64,000 nt of DNA from Patescibacteria group bacterium (GCA_030583705.1 CP129471.1:672506-736505), one strand, 5' to 3'. Positions 32,145 through 40,947 are shown, counted from the first letter of the stretch. Translations and numbers: made by a program. The notes: a model not told the origin generated them from the sequence alone.

Positions 32145-33587
32145 TTAGGCAACCCTATGCTCTTTTTTTATCTCCCGGTCTTCTTCTTCTCTTTTTTCTT
32201 CAATCACTTCCTTAGCTCTTTGTCGTAATTCCGCCAGATCATACTGATTAAGTTCAAGACAACGACGACTAAGATAATCTTCGGTATTTAACTCCGGATT
32301 TTCAATCACCTCAGCTAACAAAACATCTAAAATTGCTCCAATCTTTGGTCCTGGCTCGGTCTTTAATATTTCCATTACCCCTTCTCCATTAATTTTTAAC
32401 ATTTTAACTGAGGTGGGGTCATGCCTTACCTTATCCATCATATAACGCAAATGTCTGAGTTTGTAAGGCATGGCTTTTGGTACGCCAGAGCCAAGCCTAT
32501 CTGCTACTCGCAGATCAATTAAATCGGAAAGATTTTCCTCCCCCACCTTACGAATTAAACGACGAACCGAGGCGGCTGTTACTTCTCCGACATTGTAATA
32601 AAACATATGGTGTCTAACCAGATTAACCACCCTTTCACTATCTTTCGTGGAAAAACGTAAACGTTTCATAATTTTAGCTACCATTTTTGCACCAACCATT
32701 TCATGATTATAAAAAGTGGCGGAATTATTAATTATCTTTTTAGTTCGTGGTTTGCCAATATCATGAAATAAGGCGGCTAGTCTAACTTGCCACTCTAAAC
32801 TGGGGCAATATTTAAGAGCCGAAAGATTGTGATCAAAAACGTTTAGGCGATGATGATGATTTTGTGCCATACCCACACCTTCTTGCAGTTCTGGAATAAT
32901 ATATTGTAAAAGATTAAGCTCATAAAGCTTTCTAAGACCCTCGGCTGGTCGCTCGGAAGATAAAAGACCTATTAACTCATCGCGTACTCTTTCTTTGGCC
33001 ACAAACTTAAGACTACCAGCCAACTTAATAATCCCTCGTTCGGTTTTGGGTTCAATAACAAAATCTGCCTGGCAAAAAAAACGCACTGCTCGCAGCATCC
33101 GTAAAGCATCTTCTTTAAAACGATCTTCAGGCTCTCCAATAGCCCGAATAATCTTTTTGGATAAATCTTTTTGTCCACCAAAAAGGTCAACCATCTCACC
33201 CTTTAAAGGTAGAGCTAGTGCGTTAATGGTGAAATCACGTCGGCTTAAATCAGCTTCCAATTTATCCTCAAACTTTATTTCATCCGGGCGACGATGATCC
33301 GAATAGCCTTGCTCGCTGCGGTAGGTGGTAACTTCCACTACATCATAGGCTTGTCCGTCTTCATTTCTAATAGGGACAAGAACAGTACCAAAACGGTTCT
33401 CATTTTTAGCTTCCGGTAAAATATCCAACATCTTCTCCGGACGAGCGTTAGTGGTAATATCCCAGTCTGAAGGATCAAGACCACGACAAAGATCTCTCAC
33501 ACAACCCCCAACCGCGTAAGCTTCAAAACCGGCTTGTTCAAGCCGGCTCATAATATCAACAACATAAGGAGGGATTTTTTCAACCAT
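32145..33587 (-). CDS. cca: CCA-adding tRNA nucleotidyltransferase with HD domain
   Basis: A 480-residue class II CCA-adding/poly(A) polymerase-type protein. The N-terminal motif is YAVGGCVRDLCRGLDPSDWDITT, split as VGGCVRDLC and DWDITT, with metal-binding DxD. RRDFTINALAL follows, and the HD domain contains RLAALFHDIGKPRTK. It adds CCA to tRNA 3' ends; the HD domain may repair 2',3'-cyclic phosphates. It is required because none of the four tRNA genes in this window encodes CCA. The start is 4 bases after the alkyltransferase gene stop. Confidence 0.92.
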   Translation of the reverse strand: MVEKIPPYVVDIMSRLEQAGFEAYAVGGCVRDLCRGLDPSDWDITTNARPEKMLDILPEAKNENRFGTVLVPIRNEDGQAYDVVEVTTYRSEQGYSDHRRPDEIKFEDKLEADLSRRDFTINALALPLKGEMVDLFGGQKDLSKKIIRAIGEPEDRFKEDALRMLRAVRFFCQADFVIEPKTERGIIKLAGSLKFVAKERVRDELIGLLSSERPAEGLRKLYELNLLQYIIPELQEGVGMAQNHHHRLNVFDHNLSALKYCPSLEWQVRLAALFHDIGKPRTKKIINNSATFYNHEMVGAKMVAKIMKRLRFSTKDSERVVNLVRHHMFYYNVGEVTAASVRRLIRKVGEENLSDLIDLRVADRLGSGVPKAMPYKLRHLRYMMDKVRHDPTSVKMLKINGEGVMEILKTEPGPKIGAILDVLLAEVIENPELNTEDYLSRRCLELNQYDLAELRQRAKEVIEEKREEEDREIKKEHRVA

Positions 33588-33591
33588 ATAA

Positions 33592-33918
33592 TTAACGATA
33601 AAGAAAATTCTTTAGGGGGATAATAAAACCCTTTTCTATTCTAACACCTTCTTTTTCTAAAAGCTTAACCTTACGACCGCTACCATCGGCAAAACCTCCC
33701 ACTCGTCCATCCGAACAAACCACCCGATGACAAGGCACCTTAGGCCAATAAGGGTTCTTGTTAAGAGCATTACCCACCGCTCTGGCGGCTTTGGGTTTAT
33801 TTAAGGCTTTAGCTAAAGAAGCATAAGTCATAACCCTCCCGCGAGGAATTTTAGTGGCCATCTTCCAGACAGCTAAAGTAAAGCTTGGAAAGATTTTTGG
33901 TAAAGAAGACTTGGGCAT
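33592..33918 (-). CDS. Methylated-DNA-protein cysteine methyltransferase family protein
   Basis: A 108-residue protein from the ATG at 33918; an ATG at 33936 would add six residues. It consists of the C-terminal MGMT domain only. It has IPRGRVMTYASLAKALN, RAVGNALNKNP and the active-site VPCHRVV, with the acceptor cysteine at about C63. The cysteine is retained, so it is a potential alkyl acceptor rather than an ATL protein with Trp there. It would repair O6-alkylguanine. It lies upstream of cca on the same strand. Confidence 0.85.
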   Translation of the reverse strand: MPKSSLPKIFPSFTLAVWKMATKIPRGRVMTYASLAKALNKPKAARAVGNALNKNPYWPKVPCHRVVCSDGRVGGFADGSGRKVKLLEKEGVRIEKGFIIPLKNFLYR

Positions 33919-34019
33919 ATAAAACAAACAATTCAAAACAAGAGTAAAAAATAATCTTTTAATAACCTATAACTTCCTTTAACTCCCTTAAGTTATAACT
34001 TACTTAGTTATAAAAGACC

Positions 34020-34232
34020 CTACAAAAAACCACCGTAAATGGCTCTAATTTGCTCAAAAAAAGAAGGCAGATAAAGCGCAGCAGCAATTAAAGGAATAAG
34101 AATAACCACTAGTTTTACTACCGCAAAAATCTTAGCCCATCTAATATAACGGCTAATTTTCTTAACAGTTTCATGGGTTTCCTCAAGGAGGATAGTATTT
34201 CTTTCCAAAAGATTCTTTAGTTCTTCGTCCAT
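34020..34232 (-). CDS. Small single-helix membrane protein
   Basis: A 70-residue protein from the ATG at 34232. The longer reading to 34316 lacks a plausible start context. The N-terminal half is a charged amphipathic helix (MDEELKNLLERNTILLEETHETVKKISRYIR), split as LKNLLERNTILLEE and VKKISRYIR. One transmembrane segment (FAVVKLVVILIPLIAAALYL) and a short tail follow. No family is recognised. Similar short helix-plus-anchor proteins are common in this lineage. Confidence 0.6.
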   Translation of the reverse strand: MDEELKNLLERNTILLEETHETVKKISRYIRWAKIFAVVKLVVILIPLIAAALYLPSFFEQIRAIYGGFL

Positions 34233-34499
34233 ATAGGTTATTTTAAGATAAATTAAAGGGATAATTAAGACTAAGGGATATATTATAAGAGTACAACATC
34301 GCCCTAAAGGATGCAACCTTAGACAAGAGCCCCATGGGACACCATGGAAGGTAATATAAAAGCCGCCGGGGCTTTTACCAAAGCGGCTTCTACGTCAGCC
34401 TTTAAAGAACTATTTTATCTTTCGGCCGACAAGCAAGGGGTATATTTAGGAACTCATCGCTATTATCTTTCTTTTTTTGTTATTTACTACATTTTTCTT
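34233..34499. other. Gene-free interval with alternative hairpins downstream of nrdR
   Basis: No supported gene. The central part is GC-rich for this genome and holds two mutually exclusive hairpins. One uses aaaagcc/ggctttt at 34358-34376 and the other aagccgc/gcggctt at 34360-34389. Two CCATGG sites lie at 34332-34347. On the minus strand the second hairpin is followed by TTTATATT and could end the nrdR transcript. A structured RNA cannot be excluded. Confidence 0.45.
34358..34389 (-). terminator. Possible terminator of nrdR
   Basis: Overlapping stems of 7 bp, followed on the minus strand by TTTTATATT. It lies about 110 bases after the nrdR stop. The T-tract is weak and the two stems exclude each other. 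Confidence 0.35.
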
Positions 34500-35003
34500 C
34501 TACTTTTCTTTTTTCTCTTTTTCTTTCTTCGCCTTACCGACAGCTTTAACTTTCTTAGCTATCAGCTTGTTAAGTTCCCGTTTAAAGCTCTGTACATCCT
34601 TAAAGGACTGGTAAACGGAAGCAAAACGAATGTAGGCCACCTGATCAATTTTCTTAAGTTGCTTCATAACAATCTGGCCCACTTGATCGGACAGGATTTC
34701 GTTTTTACGCAAAATCTGTAAATCCCGTTCAATCAGGTGTATCAGACGCTTAAATTTTTCTTCAACAATCGGTCGCTTCTCTAGGGCTCTTTTAATACCT
34801 TTAATAAGCTTTTCCCGGCTATAATTCTCTTTATGACCGTTACGTTTAACAATAGTTACATCCAAAATTTCCATTTCTTCATAAGTGGAAAAACGAAAAC
34901 CGCATTTTAGGCACTCTCGTCGGCGACGAATGGATAAACCATCTGTTGCAGCTCGGGAATCAACCACTTTAGTGTCTTGAAAATAACAAACCGGACATTT
35001 CAT
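34500..35003 (-). CDS. nrdR: Transcriptional repressor NrdR
   Basis: A 167-residue protein. The zinc ribbon has C3, C6, C31 and C34, with the intervening RRRRECLKCGFRF, followed by an ATP-cone domain from about residue 49 (VTIVKRNGHKENYSREKLIKGIKRAL). NrdR represses ribonucleotide reductase genes according to dATP/ATP status. The C-terminal extension is Lys/Glu-rich (KKVKAVGKAKKEKEKKEK). The upstream region holds its own promoter, a NrdR-box-like site and a terminator-like hairpin. No ribonucleotide reductase gene is in the window. Confidence 0.94.
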   Translation of the reverse strand: MKCPVCYFQDTKVVDSRAATDGLSIRRRRECLKCGFRFSTYEEMEILDVTIVKRNGHKENYSREKLIKGIKRALEKRPIVEEKFKRLIHLIERDLQILRKNEILSDQVGQIVMKQLKKIDQVAYIRFASVYQSFKDVQSFKRELNKLIAKKVKAVGKAKKEKEKKEK

Positions 35004-35010
35004 AATACAA

Positions 35011-35053
35011 AAAACACCCCGGACGGGCCGTTAGGCTCGCTTAAGAGTGTTTT
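35011..35053 (-). promoter_or_regulatory. Terminator-like hairpin in the nrdR leader
   Basis: Outer stem aaaacac/gtgtttt (35011-35017 and 35047-35053). Reading the minus strand, two small internal hairpins (GCC-TAAC-GGC and CCCG-TC-CGGG) lie inside it and a run of T follows it. It ends 7 bases before the nrdR ATG and lies downstream of the nrdR promoter, so attenuation is possible. Confidence 0.5.
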
Positions 35054-35089
35054 GGTTGTTGAATAAAATTTTAAACACGTATTTGGAAG

Positions 35090-35105
35090 ACACAACATCT
35101 AGTGG
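35090..35105. promoter_or_regulatory. Candidate NrdR box
   Basis: ACACAACATCTAGTGG matches the 16-bp NrdR-box pattern ACACwATATATwGTGT at 13 of 16 positions, counting the two w positions. It lies just after the predicted start of the nrdR transcript. The second box usually found about 15 bp away is not clear. Confidence 0.45.
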
Positions 35106-35116
35106 TTGTTGATTAC

Positions 35117-35144
35117 AGTTTAGCACAATGAAAAGTTTTGTCAA
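35117..35144 (-). promoter_or_regulatory. Promoter of nrdR
   Basis: On the minus strand TTGACA (35139-35144), a 16-base spacer and TAAACT (35117-35122). The leader to the ATG would be about 107 bases and contains the NrdR-like box and the hairpin. Confidence 0.5.
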
Positions 35145-35171
35145 GAGAAAAAATATGAAGAAAGCCAGAAA

Positions 35172-36407
35172 CTATCCCTCCTCTTTTTTAATATATTTTT
35201 TGCCCTTGCCTAGTTCTTTTGGCCAATAGGTTTGTTCTTCTTGGTAGTTATGATTCGGGCTGTATTTATAACCATCACCATAACCCAAGTCTTTCATTAA
35301 ATCAGTTGAGGCGTTACGAAGATGGAGAGGTACCCCGTAATTAGAGGTGGCTTCAGCATCTTTAGCTGCGGCTTGGTAACCCATATAAAGAGCATTGGAT
35401 TTTTTACAACGAGCCAAATAAACAACCAGTTGAGCTAAAATAACCGAACACTCCGGCATTCCAATAAAAGCACATCCCCGATAGGCGGCCACTGCTTGTT
35501 CAAGAGCGCGAGAATTAGCTAATCCCACATCTTCTGAAGCAAAACGTACTAAGCGCCTAGCTACATAAAGTGGATCTTCTCCGGCTTCAAGCATTCTAGC
35601 TAACCAATACAAAGCCGCGTTCTCGTCCGAGCCTCTAAGTGATTTATGCAGAGCCGAAATAGCGTTATAGTGTTCTTCTCCAGCCTTATTATAAAGTAGA
35701 TGAGACTTCTGGGCAGCGGTCTTAATAATTTCTGTGGTTATCTTTTTATCTAAAAGAGCGGAAGCTTCCAAAATATTTAAGGCCGCCCGAGCATCGCCTT
35801 GACTTAAATTAATTAAAAGCTCCAAGGCTTCATCTTCCATTGAAACCTTATTTTCTCCCAAACCTCTTTCCTTGTCCGTAAGAGCTCTTTTAATGATCTC
35901 CCGCAAAGCCTCTTGGGACAGGGTCTTTAAAACAATCACCCGACAACGAGAGAGTAAAGCACTTCTTAACTCAAAACTTGGGTTCTCGGTAGTAGCCCCG
36001 ATTAAAATAATGTCCCCACCTTCTAAATGTGGTAATAGGGCATCTTGTTGCGCCTTATTCCAACGATGAATTTCGTCAATAAAAAGAATTGTTCTTTGTT
36101 CCAATAACTTATTCTCTCTGGCTCTGCCCAATGCCCGACGTAGATCAGCTACTCCTTCTGTAACGGCCGAGAAACGAATAAAATCCGCCTTAATTTTAGA
36201 AGCTAAAAGCAAAGCTAGGGTAGTCTTCCCAGAACCCGGTGGACCCCAAAAGATAAGTGAAGGTAACTGTTCGGCCACTAAAGCCCGACGCAATAAAGAA
36301 TTATCTTTAATTAACTCATCTTGTCCAAAAAAATCTTCAAACTCTACCGGACGCAGACGATCCGCTAAAGGGGCGTTATTATTTATCTTGTAATCTTTTT
36401 CGGACAT
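35172..36407 (-). CDS. rarA: Replication-associated recombination protein A (RarA/MgsA)
   Basis: A 411-residue AAA+ ATPase. N-terminal ADRLRPVEFEDFFGQ, Walker A GPPGSGKTT at residues 55-63, Walker B ILFIDEIHRWNKAQQDALLPH (split as ILFIDEIHRW), sensor IGATTENPSF, and a C-terminal tetramerisation region (ASEDVGLANSRALEQAVAAY, YLARCKKSNALY). It acts at stalled replication forks with SSB. The length is normal. It lies upstream of nrdR, but nrdR has its own promoter. Confidence 0.94.
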   Translation of the reverse strand: MSEKDYKINNNAPLADRLRPVEFEDFFGQDELIKDNSLLRRALVAEQLPSLIFWGPPGSGKTTLALLLASKIKADFIRFSAVTEGVADLRRALGRARENKLLEQRTILFIDEIHRWNKAQQDALLPHLEGGDIILIGATTENPSFELRSALLSRCRVIVLKTLSQEALREIIKRALTDKERGLGENKVSMEDEALELLINLSQGDARAALNILEASALLDKKITTEIIKTAAQKSHLLYNKAGEEHYNAISALHKSLRGSDENAALYWLARMLEAGEDPLYVARRLVRFASEDVGLANSRALEQAVAAYRGCAFIGMPECSVILAQLVVYLARCKKSNALYMGYQAAAKDAEATSNYGVPLHLRNASTDLMKDLGYGDGYKYSPNHNYQEEQTYWPKELGKGKKYIKKEEG

Positions 36408-36509
36408 ATTATTATTTAATTAAACTTTATTTATATTTATTAATTCCTCTCTATTTTTTATCATAGCCTATTTATTGCATAAAATATTTATTGCATGAAC
36501 TATTTATTA

Positions 36510-37688
36510 TTATTTATTATCTTCAACCACTTCTTTAAAAATTTCCAGATAAGCTTCAGCGGTTTTTTGCCAAGTAAATAAAGCAGCCTGTTTAATTCCC
36601 TTTTGGGATAAATCGTTTTTAAGATCATCGTCAGTTAAGACCAAGCTAATTGCCTCAGCCAGCTCGGAAGAATTATCCGGATTAATAAGAATCGCGGCTT
36701 GTCCAAGAATCTCAGGCAAAGAAGAAACAGCCGAAGCTATGGTCGGCAAACCACAAGCCATAGCTTCAAGTGGTGGAAAGCCAAAGCCTTCATAAAAAGA
36801 AGGATAAACAAAAAGTTGAGCCGCGTTATAAAGTGCCGGTTTATCTGCTCGGTCAACATAATCTAAAAAAACAATGTCCTTATGATAAGGTGAAGCTTGA
36901 GCCGCCTTAATAATCGGTCGCCATTTCCAACCACGTCCACCAGCTAAAACCAGTTGTCCGTTAGAGAAAACTCCTCTCTTCTTTATCTGCTCAAAAGCCG
37001 CAATTAGACATAAAAGATTTTTTCTTGGCTCTAGGGTACCGAGGGATAAGATAAAGGGCGCTTTAAGCCCATAGCGCTCACGCACAGCTACAATTTTTTT
37101 ATCTTCTTTGTCCATTGGATGATAAGTTTCATCCACCCCAGAATAAACAGTAACAACCTTTTCCGGAGGCAAACCGCAAAGTTCAAGTAAATCAAGCCTA
37201 GTCTGTTCAGAAACCGCCACCACTTTTTGACAAGACATTAAAATCTTCTTAACCCTTAAAAACTTATGCCAAAGATTTTTCTTAAAATTGAAAAATTCAC
37301 TAAAACGCAGAAAGGAAACATCATGGACAGTTATAACCTTAGGTAAAGATTTTGAAGAAGCGGAAAAATTAAAGTGCGGTAAATATAGAAGATCAAAAGA
37401 AACAGGCGATTGTCTATCATAAAGCGGCAAGAGCTTATCCAAGAACGGACGATTAAAAACCCACCACAAACCGTTTAAAACCTTATTAGGCCAAGGCAGG
37501 CGAGTAATCTTAAGCGGCTGAGAAAAACTTGGTAAATGGTGAGATAGATCATGAAAAGAAGTATACAACCCCTGGTAATTATTTGCTTGGTCAAGTATCA
37601 ATAAATGCCGAACCAACTGAAGGTTGAATTCGGCCACACCACTGTAATATTTATCCGTCAGAGGACGAAGATCAAGCAGAATATTCAT
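36510..37688 (-). CDS. Glycosyltransferase family 4
   Basis: The start is set at the ATG at 37688 (MNILLDLRPLTDKYYSGV, 392 residues), because this is the GT-B N-terminal strand. The longer frame to 37868 overlaps the previous gene by nearly 200 bases. It has SLGTLEPRKNL, FVYPSFYEGFGFPPLEAMACG and the terminal helix LFTWQKTAEAYLEIF, typical of GT4 mannosyl/rhamnosyl-type enzymes. It overlaps the preceding GT4 gene by 17 bases and belongs to an envelope-glycan operon. Confidence 0.88.
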   Translation of the reverse strand: MNILLDLRPLTDKYYSGVAEFNLQLVRHLLILDQANNYQGLYTSFHDLSHHLPSFSQPLKITRLPWPNKVLNGLWWVFNRPFLDKLLPLYDRQSPVSFDLLYLPHFNFSASSKSLPKVITVHDVSFLRFSEFFNFKKNLWHKFLRVKKILMSCQKVVAVSEQTRLDLLELCGLPPEKVVTVYSGVDETYHPMDKEDKKIVAVRERYGLKAPFILSLGTLEPRKNLLCLIAAFEQIKKRGVFSNGQLVLAGGRGWKWRPIIKAAQASPYHKDIVFLDYVDRADKPALYNAAQLFVYPSFYEGFGFPPLEAMACGLPTIASAVSSLPEILGQAAILINPDNSSELAEAISLVLTDDDLKNDLSQKGIKQAALFTWQKTAEAYLEIFKEVVEDNK

Positions 37689-38793
37689 TGTCTTGGCAAA
37701 ATTTCGGATACTCTCTATCAATAACCTCTTTAATTTCTTTTTTAAATCTCTCGGCTGAGAATTTCTCAGCTTCTTGTCTAATAACTTGAGGATTAAAGAC
37801 GAGAGTGTCAAATTTATCCAAAATACTGCCAAGTGCCTCCGGACTTTGTTCATCAAAAAAGAGACCACTTAGGTTCTCAGTAACTGTTTCAGTCGCCCCA
37901 CCGCGACGATAGGCAATAACCGGCCGGCCACAAGCCATAGCTTCAACCACCGTAATACCAAAATCTTCTTCTTGTGGATTAATAAAAGCCAAACAGTTCT
38001 TATAAAGCTCGGCCTTGGTTGCCTCGTCCACTCTACCTAAAAATTCTATATTATCAGCTCCTTGGGCCAAAGCCTTAAGCCGTCCTTCATCAACACCGCT
38101 ACCGAAAATCTTTAAACGCTTAGTTGAGCCTAAAAAGGCTTTAATAACAATATCCACTCTCTTATAAGGCGCCAGTCGTCCGCCAATTAAAAAATAATCT
38201 CCAGGCTTATCCGCCACCGAGAAACGTTCCAGCTCCACCGGCGGATAAATAACCTGACTCTTGCGCTTATAATACTTAGAGATTCTTTTTTGAACGGTTA
38301 GGGAGTTGGCCAAATAATAATCCACTCGCTCAGCGGCTTGCCTGTCCCAAAGACGAATATAGTTTAAGACCAAAGAAATGATTTTTTTAAAATATTTATT
38401 ATACCTAAGTTCTTCAATATATTGATGACTGTAATCCCAAAGATACCTGGTTGGGGTATGACAATAGCAAAGATGGAAAGTTTTAGTACTGGTAATTACC
38501 CCTTTGGCAAAAGCACTAGCATCCGAGATAACCAAGTCGTATTTATTTAAATTAAAAAATTCTACCGCCATGGGCATAAAGGGCATGTACCACTGATAAT
38601 GTTTAACTCCTCCAGGTAGACGTTGAATAACCGAGGTATGAATTTTCTTATCCTTATAATGCTTAGCTACATTATTTGGCTCATAAAGCAAAGTATATAT
38701 AGAGGCCTCAGGAAACATCTCGCAAAGAACTTGTAAAACCTTTTCGGCGCCTCCGTCTTGGGCTAGATGATCATGAATCAAAGCAATTTTCAT
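37672..38793 (-). CDS. Glycosyltransferase family 4 (WbaZ/PimB-like)
   Basis: A 373-residue GT-B enzyme. KIALIHDHLAQDGGAEKVL at the N-terminus, CYCHTPTRYLWDYSHQY, GGRLAPYKRVDIVIKAF, and the donor-site FINPQEEDFGITVVEAMACGRPVIAY. The CHTPTRYLW block is characteristic of the mannosyltransferase-like GT4 group close to WbaZ. It follows the priming glycosylphosphotransferase by 9 bases. Together they would start and extend a lipid-linked oligosaccharide. Confidence 0.9.
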   Translation of the reverse strand: MKIALIHDHLAQDGGAEKVLQVLCEMFPEASIYTLLYEPNNVAKHYKDKKIHTSVIQRLPGGVKHYQWYMPFMPMAVEFFNLNKYDLVISDASAFAKGVITSTKTFHLCYCHTPTRYLWDYSHQYIEELRYNKYFKKIISLVLNYIRLWDRQAAERVDYYLANSLTVQKRISKYYKRKSQVIYPPVELERFSVADKPGDYFLIGGRLAPYKRVDIVIKAFLGSTKRLKIFGSGVDEGRLKALAQGADNIEFLGRVDEATKAELYKNCLAFINPQEEDFGITVVEAMACGRPVIAYRRGGATETVTENLSGLFFDEQSPEALGSILDKFDTLVFNPQVIRQEAEKFSAERFKKEIKEVIDREYPKFCQDNEYSA

Positions 38794-38802
38794 AAATTAA
38801 AA

Positions 38803-40218
38803 TTATTCGGTCTGTCTCGGACGTATTACTGCCCAAGGTGTTTTTAACAAAATAAAGAGGTCAGAAAGAATAGACCAGTTTTCAATATAATAAACATCTA
38901 AACGAACTTCTTCCTCAAAAGACAAATCACTACGACCGGAAACTTGCGTTAAACCGGTAATACCAGGCTTAATGGTTAAAACTTTTTTATGTCTGCCTTC
39001 GTATTTAGCAACTTCTTCGGGTAAATGCGGACGTGGGCCAACCAAGCTCATTGAACCCACAAAGACCAAGAATAATTCTGGTAATTCATCCAAACTAAAA
39101 CGACGAATAAAACGCCCGACTCTGGTTACCCTGGGGTCATCTTTAATTTTAACCATTGGTCCGTCTTTACGCAAGTTTCTATCAGCCAACTCAGTATAAC
39201 GCAAACTATTGGTTTTAACCAACATGGAACGAAACTTAAGATAACGGAATTTCTTTTCTCCCTGTCCGACTCTATATAAAGGAGAACCATCATCCAACTC
39301 GGAAAAGAAGACCGGACCGCGTGAATCAAGCTTAATGGCTAAGGCGACCAGTAACATAATCGGAGAAACCAGAATAATTAAAAAGAAGGAACCAATAATA
39401 TCCATTAAACGCTTAGCTACTCTACCCCAACCATCTAAAGGAGTTTTTTTAACCTCAACAATCGGGATACCTTCAAGTTCGTCTACTTGAATACGTAAAG
39501 ACTTAGCCTCTAAAAGATCGGCAGCGTATTTAAAAACAATATGATGCTCATCAGCAAAGTCAAAAAGTCTCAACCAATCCGCTTTAGATAAATTGGGATC
39601 AGCCTGAATAACTTCATCCACTTCTTGAATCCTTAAAAATTCCTCGAAGTCGGTTGCTTCCTCACTACCAAAACAATCATAACGTTTAACTACCGTAAAG
39701 CCCAAATTCTTTTTAACAGAAAATTGTCTAACCAATCTGTCCGCTGTTTGACTATTCCCGATAATTACCACTCGGTAACGCCCGAATCCGTGGCTTCGCA
39801 AAAAACGACGAAGCCAAGTCATTAAAGCTCTACCTAAGCTAACATAAATAATAGCCAACAACCAACCGGCTAAAACGATAAAACGAGAAGAAAAAAGTTC
39901 ACGGTTAAAGAAAATGAAAATAACCACCGCCACGAATCCCAAAGAACATCCGAGAACCACTTTACGAAATTCACTTTTAAGACTACCAATCTCACGAAGA
40001 TTATAAAGTCCGGCAAAACTAAAAATCACCAACCAAGCCAAGGCGATGATTAAAACAATATGAAGATAATTAAAAAAAGCCAGATCAGCAATCACTGGAC
40101 GAAGTTCGGTAGAAATGTCCGACAAACGAAGATAGTAGGCAGACAAACCGGCCGCCACTACCATTAAAAAATCAACCGGTAATAAAATAACAGATAATAA
40201 TAAATCTTGTTTTTTCAT
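38803..40218 (-). CDS. Polyprenyl glycosylphosphotransferase (priming sugar transferase)
   Basis: A 471-residue membrane protein. Four to five N-terminal transmembrane segments (residues about 1-140) lead to a nucleotide-binding-like middle domain (RYRVVIIGNSQTADRL). A further transmembrane hairpin (IIGSFFLIILVSPIMLLVALAI) precedes the catalytic bacterial sugar transferase domain (KFRYLKFRSMLVKTN, RFSLDELPELF, SLVGPRPHLPEE, KPGITGLTQVSGRS). It attaches a sugar-1-phosphate to undecaprenyl phosphate. The sequence between GPVFFSE and KFRYLKFRSM has a short insert (LDDGSPLYR) compared with the usual GPVFFxQxRVG. Confidence 0.92.
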   Translation of the reverse strand: MKKQDLLLSVILLPVDFLMVVAAGLSAYYLRLSDISTELRPVIADLAFFNYLHIVLIIALAWLVIFSFAGLYNLREIGSLKSEFRKVVLGCSLGFVAVVIFIFFNRELFSSRFIVLAGWLLAIIYVSLGRALMTWLRRFLRSHGFGRYRVVIIGNSQTADRLVRQFSVKKNLGFTVVKRYDCFGSEEATDFEEFLRIQEVDEVIQADPNLSKADWLRLFDFADEHHIVFKYAADLLEAKSLRIQVDELEGIPIVEVKKTPLDGWGRVAKRLMDIIGSFFLIILVSPIMLLVALAIKLDSRGPVFFSELDDGSPLYRVGQGEKKFRYLKFRSMLVKTNSLRYTELADRNLRKDGPMVKIKDDPRVTRVGRFIRRFSLDELPELFLVFVGSMSLVGPRPHLPEEVAKYEGRHKKVLTIKPGITGLTQVSGRSDLSFEEEVRLDVYYIENWSILSDLFILLKTPWAVIRPRQTE

Positions 40219-40322
40219 AAACTTGTATTTATATCTTGTTTCTTATATCTCTTATCTTTAATCTATGTCTTAACATTAATCTCTATCTTAATCTTAATAC
40301 TTTTACCTTATAAAGAAATAAT

Positions 40323-40705
40323 CGCCGGGTAAGCGATAAGCCGGATTCTGTCCCACTGCTTTTTTGATTAAACAGCGAGGACGGCCATCTGTCTTGATCC
40401 GCAATTACTTACGGATTCCAGCGAGCTACGTTCCTCTTTTGAAATTTTCAAAAGGTTTGCTCTTGCTCCAGGCAGGGTTTACCACGTCATCCCGTCACCG
40501 GGAGACGAAGATCGTAGTCTTAACGACACCGATCAACTTTTCACCTTTCTCTTGAAAAAATTTTTCAAGATAGTATTGTCTCTGTGGCACTTTCCCTGGG
40601 ATTACTCCCGGTGGGCGTTACCCACTGCCCTTTTTCCGGAGTCCGGACTTTCCTCTTAACCTGTTTTTATTAAATCAGGCCAAGCGACCGTCTGCTTACC
40701 AAGCG
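40323..40705 (-). ncRNA. rnpB: RNase P RNA
   Basis: The minus strand carries the conserved RNase P RNA elements in order. These are a 5' P1 arm, AGAGGAAAGTCCGGACTCC, AGGGAAAGTGCCACAGAGA, GGTAAACCCTGCCTGGAGC (P15 region) and the 3' ACAGAATCCGGCTTATCGC. The P1 stem pairs 40694-40705 with 40323-40334 with one mismatch, which sets the ends. It processes tRNA 5' ends. Two tandem promoters lie upstream. Confidence 0.93.
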
Positions 40706-40731
40706 CTTATCTCATTACAAGGGTATAATAT

Positions 40732-40760
40732 AGGATAGACAAAAATTAAGAAAAAGTCAA
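40732..40760 (-). promoter_or_regulatory. Proximal promoter of rnpB
   Basis: On the minus strand TTGACT (40755-40760), a 17-base spacer and TATCCT (40732-40737). It predicts a start about 20 bases before the P1 stem. An overlapping TATTAT (40725-40730) could also act as -10. Confidence 0.5.
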
Positions 40761-40878
40761 TGAAAAAATTGGAAAAATAAACTGTAAAAATAGTGTTTTT
40801 AAGAAGAAAATAAAGAAGAATAAACAACAAAAAGGCTTAAAAAACAAAAGAAAATAACCCTATTTACCCTATTATTTA

Positions 40879-40907
40879 ATTATATCATATATAATAGAAA
40901 AAGTCAA
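40879..40907 (-). promoter_or_regulatory. Distal promoter upstream of rnpB
   Basis: On the minus strand TTGACT (40902-40907), a 17-base spacer and consensus TATAAT (40879-40884). It points toward rnpB with an AT-rich leader of about 170 bases and no gene between. Confidence 0.55.
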
Positions 40908-40947
40908 GGGGCAGTGTAGGAAGCTCTATGAAAAAGTTTTTTAAAAC

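Noticed and set aside
33937-34019. Hairpins made of ttataac/gttataa words after the small membrane gene
   Set aside because: Several short AT-only pairings compete and none is followed by a clear T run, so no terminator is claimed.
34344-34721. Plus-strand frame of 125 residues with a plausible N-terminus
   Set aside because: Its second half is the exact antisense of nrdR and very Phe/Leu-rich, as expected from the reverse of a Lys-rich C-terminus. The first half overlaps the hairpins. No promoter or ribosome site supports it.
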